In this document: in pieces, positions 62,482-64,000 of the stretch
How positions within the stretch are numbered: the first letter of the stretch is position 1
Layout: each line of letters starts with the position of its first letter
From: Oegoconia quadripuncta
Taxonomy: Eukaryota; Arthropoda; Insecta; Lepidoptera; Autostichidae
Direction: 5' to 3'
Assembly (NCBI GenBank): GCA_949316235.1
Contig: OX438744.1
Location: forward strand, 27,763,578-27,827,577
DNA: 64,000 bases
The notes under the pieces: model-generated
The model's input: the letters and a program-made list of their open reading frames with translations, nothing else
Databases searched by the model: none
What the model was told of the DNA's origin: nothing
Translations under genes and position numbers: made by a program

Positions 62482-64000
62482 ATTAGGAAGAATAAAGGTC
62501 CAAGAACACTTCCTTGTGGAACACCTGTATTTACGGCTTCATATTCCGATTTTACCTGCTCTACTGTTTTTGTATCTTTATTGTATATGTCAATTATTAC
62601 TGATTGTTGTCTATTTGTCAAATATGATTCTATGAGGCTCAGCACATTTTCCCCTAATACCAATAATGTCAAGTTGCTTACAAAGTATGTCATGTCGAAC
62701 ACACTCAAAAGCTTTTTTTAGGTCAATAAATAGACCTACACATGGTGTCTTACTGTTGACGGAGGAACATATCTTTTTCAAGCTATTAAATATTGCAAGT
62801 GATGTGCTCTTATCTTTCTAAAATCCAAACTGATTTTTGTCAATAATGTCATATTTATTCAGAAATGATAATAATTTGTTACTGATAACTTTTTCAAATA
62901 CTTTGGAAAAACTAGGCAGGAGTGCTATTGGCCTATAGTTATCTAGAATATCCCTGGGACCTTTATGTAACGGCTTGATGAGTGCCTTTTTTAACTCATT
63001 AGGAAAACATCCAGTTTCAAGGCAAAGATTGATTAAATACACTAATGGATCAGCTATATAATTAAAACATGATTTTATTAATGTCATAGGAATGTTATCG
63101 TGCCCAAAACTCTTTTTATTTTTTAGACGTTTGATCACTAATTCCAGTTCATTTCGATCTATCGGGGTCATAAACATGCTATCACATATTCTTGAAGTCA
63201 TTGTTCTATAATTGATATTATTTGATTTGTTCAAGGTGTTTAATTTCAAGAAAAATTTGTTGAATAACTGTACTAAATGATGAGGTTCTGTAACAGGCTG
63301 TCCCTCATATTTTATATTGCTAATTGTTGTCTTTATAGTATTCGTTTGTGTGGTGTTTTGTTTGATAATATTCCAAGTGGCTTTGGACTTATTATTACTG
63401 TTTTTTATATAATTACTATTAGAGATTTTCCTTGATTTCCGTGTAACTAATTTTAGGATTTTACTGTATTTTTTATATGTAACAAAGTTAGGGTTGTCCT
63501 TAAAACAATGCCGGTTTTGATGCATTTTTCTTTTATTTTTGCTCGGTATGATGATGCCTTTCGTTTTCCATTTTTGTTTCATTTCGTGCGTTATTTTAAT
63601 TCTTTCGACAGGAATACACAGATCAAATAACAAAGTAAAAATATCTATAAATTCCTTATAAGCCTTGTTAATGTCACTAGATGCGTAGATATTTGAAAAA
63701 TTTACCTGTGATAAGTATTTCAAGAATATTTCCAAGTGTTTGTTAACATTTCTCCTGTAAATGTACCAGTATTTTTCCTGAAAACTCAAACTACAGGGGA
63801 TTGAAAGTAATTGACCTGTATGATCTGATAGTCCTAAGTCTAGCACTTCGGCTCGATATTTTTTTATATTAGTTATAATATTGTCGATGCAACTCGCAGA
63901 CTGCGCTGTGATTCGAGTAGGAATGTTAATTGTTGTATGAATATTAAAAAAATTAAGAGTATTTAAAAATAAGTCAACTTTATTACTTTTTTCCAAAATA
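62482..64000 (-). pseudogene. Minus LINE ORF2, part upstream of the insertion
   Basis: From the window edge: SCIDNIITNIKKYRAEV, LGLSDHTGQLL (end of endonuclease), a long basic linker, KKSFGHDNIPMTLIKS, CFPNELKKALIKPLHKG, YRPIALLPSFSKVFEKVI, NQFGF, then a TAG (62818-62820), [11 protein letters not shown], a frameshift near 62655, [14 protein letters not shown] and [16 protein letters not shown] at the insertion point. Damaged by one stop and at least one frameshift besides the insertion. Confidence 0.88.

Larger units (their letters stand above)
57731..64000 (-). mobile_element. Minus-strand CR1/Jockey-like LINE, split by another LINE
   Basis: Order on the minus strand: the region between endonuclease and RT (63996 down), RT fingers and palm to 62490, [insertion of the plus LINE], rest of RT, C-terminal domain to 58206, 3' UTR, hexamer tail. 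The 5' end is beyond the window. Without the insert about 2.8 kb is visible. Confidence 0.88.

Overview
The window looks like nuclear DNA of a moth or butterfly. It is AT-rich, carries short spliced exons with GT..AG introns, has a TTAGG (insect telomere-type) triplet, and is packed with retroelement types familiar from Lepidoptera: tRNA-headed SINEs, RTE fragments with an LRWFGHV-type C-terminus, CR1/Jockey-like LINEs with short-repeat tails, R1-like 3' ends, Helitron-like pieces ending in CTAGT, and many TIR elements. The species cannot be named from sequence alone.

Three host genes can be supported. Two are tandem plus-strand paralogues of an MFS sugar transporter (the family usually labelled facilitated trehalose transporter Tret1-like). 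Gene A has exons 13219-13263, 15338-15473 and 15923-17256 (504 aa). Gene B has exons 28302-28343, 34999-35134 and 36037-37367 (502 aa). They share intron positions and phases, a 14-15 codon first exon and a short upstream ORF. The third is the 3' part of a minus-strand gene whose small GC-rich exons (57166 down to 50118, perhaps to 49196) join in consistent phase. I do not recognise its product, which is Ser/acidic/Arg-Pro rich, and it probably continues beyond the right edge.

Layout: 1-2340 is a 49-bp satellite split by a LINE; 2400-13200 is repeat debris with two large inverted-repeat structures (3862-5804, 6221-6848) and a hAT-like element (9929-10936); 13219-17256 is gene A; 17257-28300 is a graveyard of LINEs, SINEs and MITEs including a 5S-rRNA-headed SINE; 28302-37367 is gene B with a 6.7-kb TE-filled first intron; 37400-42600 is repeats; 42600-48340 is comparatively TE-poor; 48355-48905 is a second (43-bp) satellite; 49196-57166 is the minus-strand gene, whose largest visible intron holds a triple nest ending in a DD41D Tc1/mariner-type transposon; 57731-64000 is a minus-strand LINE broken by a nearly full-length plus-strand LINE.

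All mobile-element coding regions seen are damaged. Nothing here looks like an intact autonomous element, a CRISPR array, an rRNA gene or a functional stand-alone tRNA gene. All coordinates, phases and motif readings were made by eye; percent identities were not computed.
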